Assembly: GCA_021785395.1 (NCBI GenBank)
Contig: JAJYFO010000006.1
Coordinates: forward strand, 1 to 35,960
Reading direction: 5' to 3'
DNA: 35,960 nt
DNA from: a bacterium
GTDB taxonomy: Bacteria > Cyanobacteriota > Vampirovibrionia > Obscuribacterales > JAKAZS01
Part shown: positions 26,701-35,515 of the stretch, piece by piece
Layout: each line of letters opens with the position of its first letter
How positions within the stretch are numbered: position 1 is the stretch's first letter
Position numbers and translations under genes: made by a program
Notes under the pieces: model-generated
What the model saw: only the letters and a program-made list of their open reading frames with translations
What the model was told of the DNA's origin: nothing
Databases searched by the model: none

Positions 26701-27255
26701 TTAAGAAAATTTAATCTCATCACCCATGAGGATTAAATCAGCCTTATCCCTCATTGGCTCAATGTAACGGGCGTAATTAGCCTCAACGTTTAAGCTCCAG
26801 GCGATCGTTTCTAAAGTCGACCGCCCCCGCTCGACGTCACGCCTAAGACGTCTAGCCATTCTTTGGTCGATGGGCGTATCAATAAATATTTTTAAAGTGG
26901 CGATTTCACTTATAGGGCTGTGAAAAGCGAATATACCCTCAACCACTACGATATTTTTAGGACTAGCTGGTATAATCTGGCTGCCGACCCGTTTACACGT
27001 TTTGATATCGTAGACTGGCACCATTACGTCGACTCCTTTGGCAAGAGTCTGACAAGCCTTGGCACAAGCGTCTAAATCGACGGCTGAATGATGGTCGAAA
27101 TCGGGCTTACCATCGGTAAAAGCGGTTAAATCTTCAATATCTTTATAGAAGCTATCCGTAGAAACAATGGCCCCACCGACAAATTTATGCGCCAATGTAG
27201 ACTTACCAGAACCAGACCCGCCACAAATGGCTATCACTTGAGGTTTATGACTCAT
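26701..27255 (-). CDS. udk: Uridine kinase-like P-loop kinase
   Basis: The 184-aa protein phosphorylates uridine or a similar nucleoside by family inference. It has Walker A GGSGSGKST (12-20), a VSTDSFYKD block like the LSxDxFY of uridine kinases, PDFDHHSAVD at the substrate site and the lid RRLRRDVERGRS. It is about 25 residues shorter than E. coli Udk because the last strand and helix are missing; the C-terminus simply ends in MGDEIKFS. It could serve another small substrate, as in the phosphoribulokinase/uridine kinase superfamily. It starts 186 bp from the divergent histidine kinase gene. Confidence 0.8.
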   Translation of the reverse strand: MSHKPQVIAICGGSGSGKSTLAHKFVGGAIVSTDSFYKDIEDLTAFTDGKPDFDHHSAVDLDACAKACQTLAKGVDVMVPVYDIKTCKRVGSQIIPASPKNIVVVEGIFAFHSPISEIATLKIFIDTPIDQRMARRLRRDVERGRSTLETIAWSLNVEANYARYIEPMRDKADLILMGDEIKFS

Positions 27256-27332
27256 AAAGAAAATGCCAAGCCAACAACAACATTACGTAACATAAGCTAT
27301 TCTAAATGGAACAATTACCCCCAATTATACAT

Positions 27333-27356
27333 CTTACGTATGCAGTAAGTTTTTTT
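27333..27356 (+). terminator. Small hairpin followed by seven Ts
   Basis: CTTAC and GTAAG pair around a 7-nt loop and are followed directly by TTTTTTT on the plus strand. The only gene it could affect is the downstream histidine kinase, so it could act as an attenuator in that leader or end antisense transcription. The stem is only 5 bp, so confidence is low. Confidence 0.25.
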
Positions 27357-27441
27357 GAAATTATTAATTTATTTTAACTGTTTGGGCGAATTTACCACGC
27401 GATGACTACTGTGATTTTTTTCGAAAAATTGGTGCCGAATA

Positions 27442-28578
27442 TTGATTAAAGCCAACGAATATTTTAATATACAAGTCATATATGACTACGCCGATAAAAT
27501 TAAGCTTTTATCAGTAAGTAAGAGTTATAATTATATCAGGTTTTTCCTGAAACTAGTCTATTTTATCGCCTGCGCCGTACTTGCTTCAACTTTTGCCTGT
27601 TTAGTCCTAAGCAATAAATTAGTAATTTTAGAACTCATTAAACTCAAGTTAATCGGTATTCATTCGAGTGTTACGGCCACATGCCTAAATTTACACCAAT
27701 CGGTTAAACATTTATACGTCAATTTACCACAAATTTTAATATTTACAATTACTTTCATTGTCCTTCTTAGTATTATAAACGTTTTGTTGAAGACCATCTA
27801 TAATCAAAAAAAAATAATTTTAAAAAATAATTTTCTACAGAAAGAACTGTTAAAACAAAAAGAAATTGTAAGTAAACTTGCATCACAGACCCATGAACTG
27901 GAAATATCTTTAAATGAACTCAATCAGTTTTCGACCGTTATTTCCCACGACTTACAGGTACCTTTAGCTACCATTAGCGGTTATGCCGACTTAATTCAAG
28001 CCAGGCATTTACAGGCGATGGATAGCGAGGCGAAAGAATTTTTTCAATATATAAATGACAACGCCAGATTTATGCGCAATTTAATTACCGACTTGCATAA
28101 ATATAGCAAAGTTAATTTTCAACTGACCGATCTCGAAAAAATCGACTTAGACTCATTGGTTAATTCGGTCATTGATTCTTTGCAAAGCTTGGTAATTAAC
28201 CAGCATGCCAAAATAGAATACGAGCCACTGCCATCAGTCTACGGACAGCCAAGTCTACTTTCCCAGGTATTTTTAAACCTAATCGCTAACGGTATCAAAT
28301 TTAATACTAAACCCAAACCTTTAATTAAAATTATGGCTACGCAAAAAAACAATTACTGGTTATTCAACGTGCAAGATAACGGTATTGGTATCGATTTACA
28401 AGCTGATAAAGATATTTTTAACATTTTTAAACGCGGGTCAAACGCCAATGACTTCCCTGGCACAGGCGTTGGTCTGGCTATTTGCAAAAAAATAATTATG
28501 GCGCATTTCGGTCAAATCTGGGCCGAGTCCAAGCCAGGTTTGGGCAGCACATTTTACTTTACCCTGCCGATTAAATAA
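27442..28578 (+). CDS. Orphan membrane sensor histidine kinase
   Basis: The 378-aa protein has two membrane helices (about 33-57 and 95-117) with a short loop of about 40 residues between, so little external sensing surface. A coiled linker (about 120-160) leads to the HisKA domain, with His169 in the H-box VISHDLQVP. The ATPase domain has the N-box NLIANGIKFN, then DNGIGID and GTGVGLAICKK, all intact. It belongs to the phytochrome-like/HisKA class by these motifs. No response regulator is adjacent, so its partner is elsewhere. The start is a TTG with only a weak ribosome binding site, and no in-frame ATG precedes the membrane helices. Confidence 0.85.
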   Translation: MIKANEYFNIQVIYDYADKIKLLSVSKSYNYIRFFLKLVYFIACAVLASTFACLVLSNKLVILELIKLKLIGIHSSVTATCLNLHQSVKHLYVNLPQILIFTITFIVLLSIINVLLKTIYNQKKIILKNNFLQKELLKQKEIVSKLASQTHELEISLNELNQFSTVISHDLQVPLATISGYADLIQARHLQAMDSEAKEFFQYINDNARFMRNLITDLHKYSKVNFQLTDLEKIDLDSLVNSVIDSLQSLVINQHAKIEYEPLPSVYGQPSLLSQVFLNLIANGIKFNTKPKPLIKIMATQKNNYWLFNVQDNGIGIDLQADKDIFNIFKRGSNANDFPGTGVGLAICKKIIMAHFGQIWAESKPGLGSTFYFTLPIK

Positions 28579-28589
28579 ACGCCAATCTA

Positions 28590-28608
28590 AACGAACGAAC
28601 GAACGAAC
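28590..28608. repeat. Tetranucleotide repeat (AACG)4
   Basis: Four AACG units plus AAC lie in the 29-bp gap between the convergent histidine kinase and 982-aa genes, ending at the TAG stop codon of the latter. Read on the minus strand, the stop is followed directly by (TTCG)4. Such a short tandem repeat could vary by slippage, but it lies outside the coding frames except for the last base. Confidence 0.7.
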
Positions 28609-31556
28609 TAAAAAGGATTGCTTAAAGTCGTGTGTAAATTAGCCACAGCGTCTGATGGAACTTTAGCTTTTAATTCATTGGCAATGGCTATTATAGCTGG
28701 CAAATCAGGATTATTGGGGTCTAGCTGGGTAGCCAGTTTAATGCAGTCTAGAGCACCAGAATAACCTCTGGGGTTGCCGTTAGCGTCAGCGGTTTGGCGT
28801 GCTTCGTTGCTACCATATATAGCTAAGGCGGCCTCAGCGTCAGACCCATTATAGGCTTTGCCTATACCGTTATAGCCAATATCTTTAGCTGCTGCAGCTA
28901 ATTCAACAAGAGCTAAATCTCTGAATAACTTAGCCGACAGGGCTGGTTCTACATGGCCTAATTTAGCGATCCAGTTTTGATTTTTTTGAATTAATTTAGC
29001 GGCCTCGCCAGGATGGAGGTAAGCCAAATTTTCTAATTTATTAAATATAGCGTTGACATCGTGTTTACCATTTATTTTGTTATTAATAATATCGGTAACG
29101 TTGCTCTCTTCTTTAGCTAAGCCGTTGATTTCAGATTGTGTTACGACCTTGCCGTCGACTGTCTGACCTAGTTCAAGTTTAGCCACCTTTTGGGCTGTCT
29201 GTAATTTGTTCTGCGCTAGCATTAAATACCGCATGGCTCGGCCACCAAAATCTAAGTTATAGCCAGGCAGTAGATACTGCGGTGTTTTGGCACCAGGAAC
29301 AAGACTGCCGTGCTTTAATAAAGATTCACCGTAAGCCGCGTCGACAATACTTTGTTGTCTTAGTACATCAAGGTCATTCGACTGATTGGCGTTTAATTCT
29401 TGGACCTCAAGGTTTACAGCCGGTAAACTGGTATCACCTAAAGACTTAAAAGCGTTTATGCTATTTTGCATAGACGAATAAGTCCTATCAGCGGCATCGG
29501 TTTTTAGACTAGCGATGGCGTCGTTTTTCTGGCTGATTTGGCCATCACCTTCAATTAGATTATAAACGCGACCTATCGCCCAAGCGCCACCAACCAAACT
29601 GGCTCGAACCATATTGCTTTCAGTTGGGATTAAAAAGGCTGCTCCCATTAAAACCGAGTCTAAAGTCGTCGGTCTAAGCAGTTTAGAAAATTCCTGTTGC
29701 GAACTTTTTGGCAACAGTTTATCAGCTATAATACTGCCAGCTATACCAGCGCCAGCTAGAGTAATACGGCTGCCCCAGGTTGGTCCGGCAAAGGCAGCCG
29801 GGAGCAACAGACCATTATAAAGAGCACTGGCCTCTTGATGGTCTTTATGAAATACGAGTCTATCGATGTAATCATCGGCTGTCATAGCCAAGCCAGCAAA
29901 AGCCGCTCCTTTAATAAAATTACCAGCCAGACCCTTAATTGATGAAGCGCCCAAAAAGCTGGTCGAGTCTTTAAAGCCACCAGCTAAACTGTCAGCTTCA
30001 ACTTTAAGGTCAACACGTGACTTTAAGGCGGCCAACTCATCTTTGGTGAACATATCAGGTACGAGTTTACTGGAATCATTGATCAACTTAAGCTGTTTAG
30101 CTGCACTATCAGCGTTGGTAAAATTCATGTCATTTAACAAGGTTAACTTAGTATCTAACAAGTCAACCCTGGCAGCCTGTTCAGCTGTCAATTCATCGGG
30201 GCTAATCTGTTTAAGATTTAAAATCTCATTATTGGTACCAGCCTTTATATTATTGATGGTTTTATCAAGTTCAGCTATCTTAGACGTAACAGTCGTAAAT
30301 TTAGCCTTGGTAAATACTTTGGGGTTGAGTTTTTCTTGCACGTAGCTAGCAGCGTCATTTACCTTGCCACCTTCTTTAGTGTGGTTTACAGTAAAATCGA
30401 CGACTTTATTAAGCGTCCAGGGCAATGGGCCAGCCCCTAAAACACCGCCAACGCCACCAGCGAACAGATTACCGGCATAACTTGTTCGTGGTACCAATGA
30501 TGCATTTAATAAAGCGTTGGCAACGCTAAACTGCTTCTGTTGAGCCTGGTTTGATCCAGAATCGGCCGTATGTGGCTGGGGCGCGCTCCAACCAGGTGAC
30601 GATATCCTTGGTTTCCAGGCTGGTCCGTTACTGCTATCACCATTTTGATTAGGATTATAGGGTGCCGCTGCTTGACTGCCGTCACCACCTTGTGGTATTA
30701 CAGAGTTAGCAGGATTATTAGACGAACTAGAAGTTCCAGCAGATGCTGCCCCACTTTTATGAAAAAAGCCAGGCGCTACTTGTCCATAATTACCTCGCCA
30801 CGAGGCTCCAGACGGGTCTATTATGCCCTGGTTGTAACGGTTAAAACCGTTATTAGGCGGAACCGTTTGATTACTACCAGTTGTATTATCACCAGCAGAG
30901 ACAACAGGTTTATTAAAAAAGCCAGGTGCCACCTGACCATAATTATTTCGCCACGAAGCTCCAGATGGGTCTATGACGCCAGTATTACCGTTATTACCGG
31001 AGTGTTCGCGCAAATAAGCACCAACATTGCCAGCTGGAGCAATTGGCGCTGATACTGGCGCAACCGATGCTGGCGGTGAAACGGTAGCATCTGGTGCTGA
31101 TACTGGCGCAACCGACGCTGGCGACACGGGAGCATCGGTTGGAGTAACTGGAGCGACCGACGCAACTGGCGATACGGGAACCTCGGGAGTAACTGGAGCT
31201 GCTGCTGACGATGCTGGAGCGACTGGCGCCTCTGGAGTAACTGGAGCAACCGACGCAACTGGCGATACGGGAACCTCAAGGGTAACTGGAGCTGCTGCTG
31301 ACGATGCCGGCGCTTCTGGTGGGGTAACTGGAGCTGCTGGCGATACTGGAACCTCAGGATTAGCAGGTGCCGAAACATTGCCATCACCAACTGATTGGCT
31401 AGGTGTTTGGTTTGAGCTAGCATCATTACTACTTAAATTGCTGGCACTAGATAACGAATATAATTCTTGAGCGACTTTGGCGCTGGGCTTAGTATTTTTT
31501 TCCACCGTATATTTTACGTTATTAAAGTATAACCATTCTTCCATCGACTCTTTCAT
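28608..31556 (-). CDS. Repeat-rich protein of unknown function with conserved Gly-rich membrane module (982 aa)
   Basis: I do not recognise this protein. From the N-terminus: a short polar head (1-60); a Pro/Ala/Val/Ser-rich stretch (60-175) built partly from a 31-residue repeat such as [19 protein letters not shown]; and two copies of a 23-residue motif, [19 protein letters not shown], at 195 and 246. Next come a Gly-rich segment [13 protein letters not shown] (367-379), a helical coiled region (400-530), and hydrophobic module B (540-670; [18 protein letters not shown]). The tail is helical and TPR-like (700-982; [19 protein letters not shown]). There is no signal peptide. Its two Gly-rich modules match the upstream 405-aa protein, so the genes are tandem paralogs. 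The ATG has GGAG about 14 nt upstream. An envelope scaffold role is a guess. Confidence 0.75.
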   Translation of the reverse strand: MKESMEEWLYFNNVKYTVEKNTKPSAKVAQELYSLSSASNLSSNDASSNQTPSQSVGDGNVSAPANPEVPVSPAAPVTPPEAPASSAAAPVTLEVPVSPVASVAPVTPEAPVAPASSAAAPVTPEVPVSPVASVAPVTPTDAPVSPASVAPVSAPDATVSPPASVAPVSAPIAPAGNVGAYLREHSGNNGNTGVIDPSGASWRNNYGQVAPGFFNKPVVSAGDNTTGSNQTVPPNNGFNRYNQGIIDPSGASWRGNYGQVAPGFFHKSGAASAGTSSSSNNPANSVIPQGGDGSQAAAPYNPNQNGDSSNGPAWKPRISSPGWSAPQPHTADSGSNQAQQKQFSVANALLNASLVPRTSYAGNLFAGGVGGVLGAGPLPWTLNKVVDFTVNHTKEGGKVNDAASYVQEKLNPKVFTKAKFTTVTSKIAELDKTINNIKAGTNNEILNLKQISPDELTAEQAARVDLLDTKLTLLNDMNFTNADSAAKQLKLINDSSKLVPDMFTKDELAALKSRVDLKVEADSLAGGFKDSTSFLGASSIKGLAGNFIKGAAFAGLAMTADDYIDRLVFHKDHQEASALYNGLLLPAAFAGPTWGSRITLAGAGIAGSIIADKLLPKSSQQEFSKLLRPTTLDSVLMGAAFLIPTESNMVRASLVGGAWAIGRVYNLIEGDGQISQKNDAIASLKTDAADRTYSSMQNSINAFKSLGDTSLPAVNLEVQELNANQSNDLDVLRQQSIVDAAYGESLLKHGSLVPGAKTPQYLLPGYNLDFGGRAMRYLMLAQNKLQTAQKVAKLELGQTVDGKVVTQSEINGLAKEESNVTDIINNKINGKHDVNAIFNKLENLAYLHPGEAAKLIQKNQNWIAKLGHVEPALSAKLFRDLALVELAAAAKDIGYNGIGKAYNGSDAEAALAIYGSNEARQTADANGNPRGYSGALDCIKLATQLDPNNPDLPAIIAIANELKAKVPSDAVANLHTTLSNPF
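30755..30975 (-). repeat. Duplicated ~70-bp unit, 153 bp apart, inside the 982-aa gene
   Basis: Two near-identical stretches (about 30755-30825 and 30908-30975) both encode the motif IDPSGASWR followed by [10 protein letters not shown]. They differ mainly at third codon positions, with a few residue changes such as N/G and N/H. That pattern suggests selection on the protein motif after an old duplication rather than a recent copy. Confidence 0.75.
31060..31370 (-). repeat. 93-bp tandem repeat coding for Pro/Ala/Val-rich units
   Basis: The phrase GGAGTAACTGGAGC and its following bases recur with a 93-bp (31-codon) period at about 31141 and 31234, with partial copies on either side. On the coding strand it gives [19 protein letters not shown]-type units. 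Copies are almost identical at DNA level, so this looks like a recently expanded, length-variable linker. Confidence 0.75.
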
Positions 31557-31681
31557 AAATTAAAATTACACTCCAAAGAATTTGTAAAATATAGAATTTA
31601 AAATTATTATAATTATTTTGTAATTTAAGTGAATGCGTAAAAATACTAATAAATTAAAAAATTAATCTCAAAAGAATATTT

Positions 31682-32899
31682 TTAGCGGTCGAAAACATAG
31701 TGATTCATATTACCCAATAACCAAGCACCGGTAATATAGCTCAACCGCACGCCGACACTTTCAGCTGGCAACATCATAGCTGCCCCAACGAGTAAAGACG
31801 AACACACCGTAGGTTTAAAAAATCTTGAATACTGCGGAACTTCTGACCCTTGCGGCAATATGTGTTCCAAACCGATACTGGATACAGACCCGACTAAACC
31901 CCAGGTTACTAAACTCGACATATTGGGCGCTGACATTGCAATAGGCAAGAATAGACCATTAAACAGCCAGTTAGCGTCGTGCTGGTTTTTATGCGTCAAC
32001 AACCTGTCTAGATAATCATTGGCCGAAATGGCCAGACCAGCAATAGCAGCACCTTTGATAAACTCACCAGCAAGCTCAGGGACGCTTGAAACGCCAAAAA
32101 TATCGCTATGATTACTTATAAAATCATTGGGTTTCACTAGTTGCGGTGAATTTAACCAATCGTCGAGTTTACTGCCAAAATCGTTATTAAAGTAGTGTTT
32201 AAAGGAAAAGAATGAATCTTCAACGTTAGCCACTTTACCATCTTTCAAGCCAGCGGCAAAACGGCTTGAATATTGCTTAAAGTCATCCAAAACGTCGCCT
32301 TTAGTATCCAAACTTCCATCGGTTCTGGTTTGGGTCTGTGGCTCAGGCCTAGATTTACTATGGGTAAAATTTTCAAATGTACTTTTTCCATCAGTATATA
32401 ACTTACCAATCTTAGAATTATCGCCTAATTGGCTAAGTTTTTTGTCGATTACCTTGCCAACGTAGGGAATCGGGCCACCGCCCAATAAACCACCGATTCC
32501 ACCATAAATTAATAACTTGGTGTAATCTATAGGTTGGTCTAGTCCGGTTGCACTATTGTTACTTTGACTTATATCGGCTTTATTACCAAGTTTACTGATA
32601 TTATTCCAGTCGATACTACCAGGATCCCATTGGCTATTATGCACGGGTTCGTGCGTAATATCGGTTGAATAACCGTTATTAGTAGAATTATTAAAAGTTG
32701 AAAAATTTGGCGTAACAGGTAATGTATCAGAGTTAGAATTGTTAGGGTTTAGGGCTCCGCCTTGAATAGACTTTTCATTACTAGAATAGCCTAAATTGCC
32801 TATACCCGACGAATTTAATTTATTTATTGTTTTAGTTAGTTGCTCGATAGACGAGTCGTTGCCAGTTAAGTTACTGAGATCTTGTTCTATTCCAGCCAT
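31682..32899 (-). CDS. Paralog of the 982-aa protein, unknown function (405 aa)
   Basis: I do not recognise this protein. An Asn/Ser-rich disordered N-terminus (1-125) precedes the Gly-rich segment GGIGGLLGGGPIPY (133-146). A polar helical middle (150-270) follows, then a hydrophobic Gly/Ala-rich module (272-400) with FIKGAAIAGLA, NDYLDRLLTHK and FNGLFLPIA. The module aligns almost without gaps to residues 540-670 of the downstream 982-aa protein. The latter adds Pro-rich repeats and a TPR-like tail that this one lacks. There is no signal peptide; the hydrophobic segments may span or lie in a membrane. The ATG is preceded by GGAG 11 nt upstream. The downstream paralog follows after 125 bp on the same strand. 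Confidence 0.75.
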   Translation of the reverse strand: MAGIEQDLSNLTGNDSSIEQLTKTINKLNSSGIGNLGYSSNEKSIQGGALNPNNSNSDTLPVTPNFSTFNNSTNNGYSTDITHEPVHNSQWDPGSIDWNNISKLGNKADISQSNNSATGLDQPIDYTKLLIYGGIGGLLGGGPIPYVGKVIDKKLSQLGDNSKIGKLYTDGKSTFENFTHSKSRPEPQTQTRTDGSLDTKGDVLDDFKQYSSRFAAGLKDGKVANVEDSFFSFKHYFNNDFGSKLDDWLNSPQLVKPNDFISNHSDIFGVSSVPELAGEFIKGAAIAGLAISANDYLDRLLTHKNQHDANWLFNGLFLPIAMSAPNMSSLVTWGLVGSVSSIGLEHILPQGSEVPQYSRFFKPTVCSSLLVGAAMMLPAESVGVRLSYITGAWLLGNMNHYVFDR

Positions 32900-33050
32900 T
32901 AGCTGTTCTCCAGAATTATGAATTTAAATTTTGACAGATTTTTCGAGGGTTTTGACTTATAATTAAAATAATATCTGAGTAGAAATTAATTTAAAAGCGT
33001 AAAAACCGTAAATAATAAAATTAATTTCATTATCTAAAAGGATTGATTAA

Positions 33051-33608
33051 ATGTTTTCACGAATATTCATTTTTTGCTCAATTTTATTGCTGGGCTTATG
33101 TATTACGACAAAATTCGCTTATAGTACCAATGAAGGAGGTCAAACAATGGGAAAAGCCGCTTTTGCTGCAGGTTGTTTTTGGGGTGTGGAAGAACGATTT
33201 AGAACACTAAAAGGTGTTATTTCGACTAAAGTTGGTTACTGTGGGGGGAATTACCCTAATCCAGATTATCAAACCGTTTGTACCGGGACGACGAACCACG
33301 CCGAGACCGTAGAAATCGAATACGACCCTAAAATAATTTCGTACAACGAACTACTCAAAGTATTCTGGACAAATCACGACCCGACCACACCTAATCGCCA
33401 AGGACCCGACTTTGGAACGCAGTACCGGTCGATTATCTTTTATTTTAACAAAGACCAAGAAAAACTAGCCCAAGAATCTAAAGTAAAAATGGCCAAATCA
33501 TTTAAAAGCCCTATTGTAACGGAAATTTTGCCCATGGGTGAATTTTATGACGCCGAAGAGTACCACCAAAAATATTTACTAAAACACGGTCAAAACGTCT
33601 GTCACTGA
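33051..33608 (+). CDS. msrA: Peptide methionine sulfoxide reductase A, with two possible starts
   Basis: MsrA reduces the S-form of methionine sulfoxide in damaged proteins. The active-site motif GCFWGV has Cys42 in long-form numbering. A second Cys near the C-terminus (Cys184, in NVCH) is a likely resolving residue. The long form (185 aa) begins with a signal peptide (a basic start, then FIFCSILLLGLCI, with cleavage likely after AYS), which would send it to the periplasm. The first ATG has AAAAGGA upstream. An internal ATG at 33147 has a near-perfect AAGGAGGT 6 nt upstream. It would give a 153-aa cytosolic protein starting MGKAAFAAGCFWG, exactly where typical MsrA proteins start. Both forms could be made from one gene. 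Confidence 0.93.
   Translation: MFSRIFIFCSILLLGLCITTKFAYSTNEGGQTMGKAAFAAGCFWGVEERFRTLKGVISTKVGYCGGNYPNPDYQTVCTGTTNHAETVEIEYDPKIISYNELLKVFWTNHDPTTPNRQGPDFGTQYRSIIFYFNKDQEKLAQESKVKMAKSFKSPIVTEILPMGEFYDAEEYHQKYLLKHGQNVCH
33133..33140 (+). promoter_or_regulatory. Strong internal ribosome binding site inside msrA
   Basis: AAGGAGGT with 6 nt spacing before an in-frame ATG (33147) is the best Shine-Dalgarno sequence I saw in the window. It lies within the codons for the signal-peptide junction (NEGGQT). Its strength argues that translation does start here, whatever happens at the upstream ATG. Confidence 0.7.
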
Positions 33609-33793
33609 TAGAATTTTAATAAAGTTTCAACATACGTTCAAACCGTCTTGCGGTAAACTTAAAAGTAAAACAAGGTATACCGCCATTGACTTTTGGCCAA
33701 AGCCTTAAGCTGGGGTCAAAAATTATTGAATTTTTACCAAAGCACAATAGAACGAGGAAAACAATTTATTAATTCTTAGACGATAAATTTAAA

Positions 33794-34867
33794 CTAGTTT
33801 TGCGATAAAGAATAAATACTTATCTGGGCAGCTAGATTTTTGGCAATTTCAATAAATTTCTTCGACACCATATGGTCTGGGTCACCATAAACCAAAGGCT
33901 TACCATCGTCACAAGCTTGGCGCAATTCTGTGGCTATCGGAATTTCGCCTAAAAAAGGTACACCTTCTTCTTGGGCCAGTTTGCGTCCGCCACCGTGCCC
34001 GAAAATTTCGTACCTTTCAGTACTGCCTGGGGGCGTGAAATAACTCATATTTTCAATAAAGCCTAAAATTGGTACATTCATTTGTTTAAACATACTAAGG
34101 CCCTTTCGTCCGTCTAGCAGAGCTACTTCTTGAGGTGTCGTAACGATAACACCACCGGATAATTGCGTTGCCTGAACCATAGTCAACTGAGCGTCACCAG
34201 TGCCTGGCGGCATATCGATAATCAAATAATCGAGTTCGCCCCATTCAACGTCACGTAAAAACTGGCGGATAGCCTTATCGAGCATCGGACCACGCCAGAT
34301 AACCGGTGTGTCTTTAGCGACAAAAAAGGCCATAGAGATACATTTAACACCACAGTTTTGAGCCGGAATAATTTTATTGTCGTTAGCCGTCGGCTTATAA
34401 TCGTCTACGCCTAACATTAACGGTGAATTAGGTCCGGTTATATCAGAGTCTAAAACGCCGACTTTGGCGCCCAAATGAGCCAAGGCACAGGCGATGTTTA
34501 TAGCTGTGGTAGTTTTACCAACGCCGCCTTTACCTGACGTTACAGCAATGATATGCTTAATTCCAACAATAGGCTCTTTATCGTTAATTTTAGGCGCATT
34601 GCTAACATTGGCGGTAGTATTAATAGTAATCTCGCCAACGTCACCAATAGCTTTGAGAGCGTCTTTACAATCAGCTTCTATTTTTTCTTTTAAAGGGCAA
34701 GCTGGTGTTGTCAGAGTAAGCGTAAAACTGATATCGTTTTTATTAATTTCTATATTTGATACCATTCCTAAAGATACGATATCTCTATTTAAGTCAGGGT
34801 CCATAACTTTGCTTAAAGCTTCATTGACGCTGGCAACGCTGACTTTATTTTTTTCACTGGCAAACAT
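33794..34867 (-). CDS. mrp: Mrp/ApbC-family iron-sulfur cluster carrier ATPase
   Basis: This family binds and transfers Fe-S clusters to apoproteins in the cytosol. An N-terminal MIP18/DUF59 domain (about 10-90; MDPDLNRDIVSLGMV and TTPACPLK) is followed by the P-loop ATPase with SGKGGVGKT (113-121), the DSDITGPN switch and IIDMPPGTGDAQL. The CxxC pair that many members carry near SYF is missing here (YFTPPGSTERYEIFG), as I recall for cyanobacterial members. Cluster binding may then rely on other residues. The track starts at 34873, but GAGG sits 6 nt before the second ATG (34867), which I prefer (357 aa). It follows the rhodanese gene by about 30 bp on the same strand. Confidence 0.9.
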   Translation of the reverse strand: MFASEKNKVSVASVNEALSKVMDPDLNRDIVSLGMVSNIEINKNDISFTLTLTTPACPLKEKIEADCKDALKAIGDVGEITINTTANVSNAPKINDKEPIVGIKHIIAVTSGKGGVGKTTTAINIACALAHLGAKVGVLDSDITGPNSPLMLGVDDYKPTANDNKIIPAQNCGVKCISMAFFVAKDTPVIWRGPMLDKAIRQFLRDVEWGELDYLIIDMPPGTGDAQLTMVQATQLSGGVIVTTPQEVALLDGRKGLSMFKQMNVPILGFIENMSYFTPPGSTERYEIFGHGGGRKLAQEEGVPFLGEIPIATELRQACDDGKPLVYGDPDHMVSKKFIEIAKNLAAQISIYSLSQN

Positions 34868-34899
34868 ATTCATCCTCTTTTACAGAAACATATACAATT

Positions 34900-35283
34900 T
34901 TACTGGTTTTCAGATCCTATCGTTTCGGGTAATAACTTTTCACTCCAAGCTCGATAGCCACCTTTCATAGATAGAACGTTATTATACCCCATTTCTTGTA
35001 AATTATAAGCAGCCAAGGCCGAACGGTAGCCACCACCGCAATATAACACGATACAATCGTCATGATTAGGGACCAAAGTTTCAATATCGCGCTCTATTAT
35101 CCCCTTACTTAAATGAACGGCGTTAACAGCGTGAGCCTTTTCCCATTCGCTATCTTCCCTAACGTCGATAAAGTGAAAGTTATCATTGTGGTTGAACTTT
35201 ATCATTACTTCTTCCGGGGTAATTTCTTTTATAAAAGGTTTGACCTTGTCGACTATTTTTAAAAAGCCAGGCGAGTGTTTCAT
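34900..35283 (-). CDS. Rhodanese-like domain protein
   Basis: The 127-aa single-domain protein carries sulfane sulfur on a cysteine. The active loop is CGGGYR (Cys82 to Arg87) after YVLY-type strand residues IVLY. FIDVRE (38-43) and MKGGYRAW (106-113) are the other signatures. The loop begins CGGG rather than CxxGxRS with charged residues, so the acceptor is uncertain. There is no signal peptide, so it is cytosolic. Its position just upstream of mrp suggests sulfur supply for Fe-S handling, but that is inference. Confidence 0.88.
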   Translation of the reverse strand: MKHSPGFLKIVDKVKPFIKEITPEEVMIKFNHNDNFHFIDVREDSEWEKAHAVNAVHLSKGIIERDIETLVPNHDDCIVLYCGGGYRSALAAYNLQEMGYNNVLSMKGGYRAWSEKLLPETIGSENQ

Positions 35284-35515
35284 TAGTTTATCCCAACTAC
35301 AGGTACTATTTTATTTTAACAAAGATAGCGTACATTTTTTAAGCCTTTAATGTTTTATACATTTATTTAAGCAAACTAACTTAAAACCGTTGTAAAGAAC
35401 CAATCTTTATTAGATTATTGTTTAGATTTTAGCAAAATCAAATTTTCAATGTGATAATTATGATCAATATATGATTGTGTCACACTGTGCTTTCACAAAG
35501 GAAGGATTACAAAAT

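Noticed and set aside
27306-27377. 23-codon ORF in the leader of the histidine kinase
   Set aside because: Too short, no ribosome binding site, and it overlaps the hairpin; no support beyond an open frame.
30971-31470. Opposing ORFs (Gln/Leu/Arg-rich minus frame and Thr/Gly/Ala-rich plus frame) over the Pro-rich repeat
   Set aside because: Periodic DNA keeps all frames open; the 982-aa frame is the one supported by the paralog outside the repeat.
32931-32963. Perfect TTGACA and TATAAT before msrA
   Set aside because: They are 21 bp apart, too far for an ordinary promoter and even beyond the stretched spacing of MerR-type promoters; likely chance in AT-rich DNA.
34494-34970. 158-aa plus-strand ORF opposite mrp
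   Set aside because: It is a shadow of the strongly supported Mrp and rhodanese frames, with no ribosome binding site.
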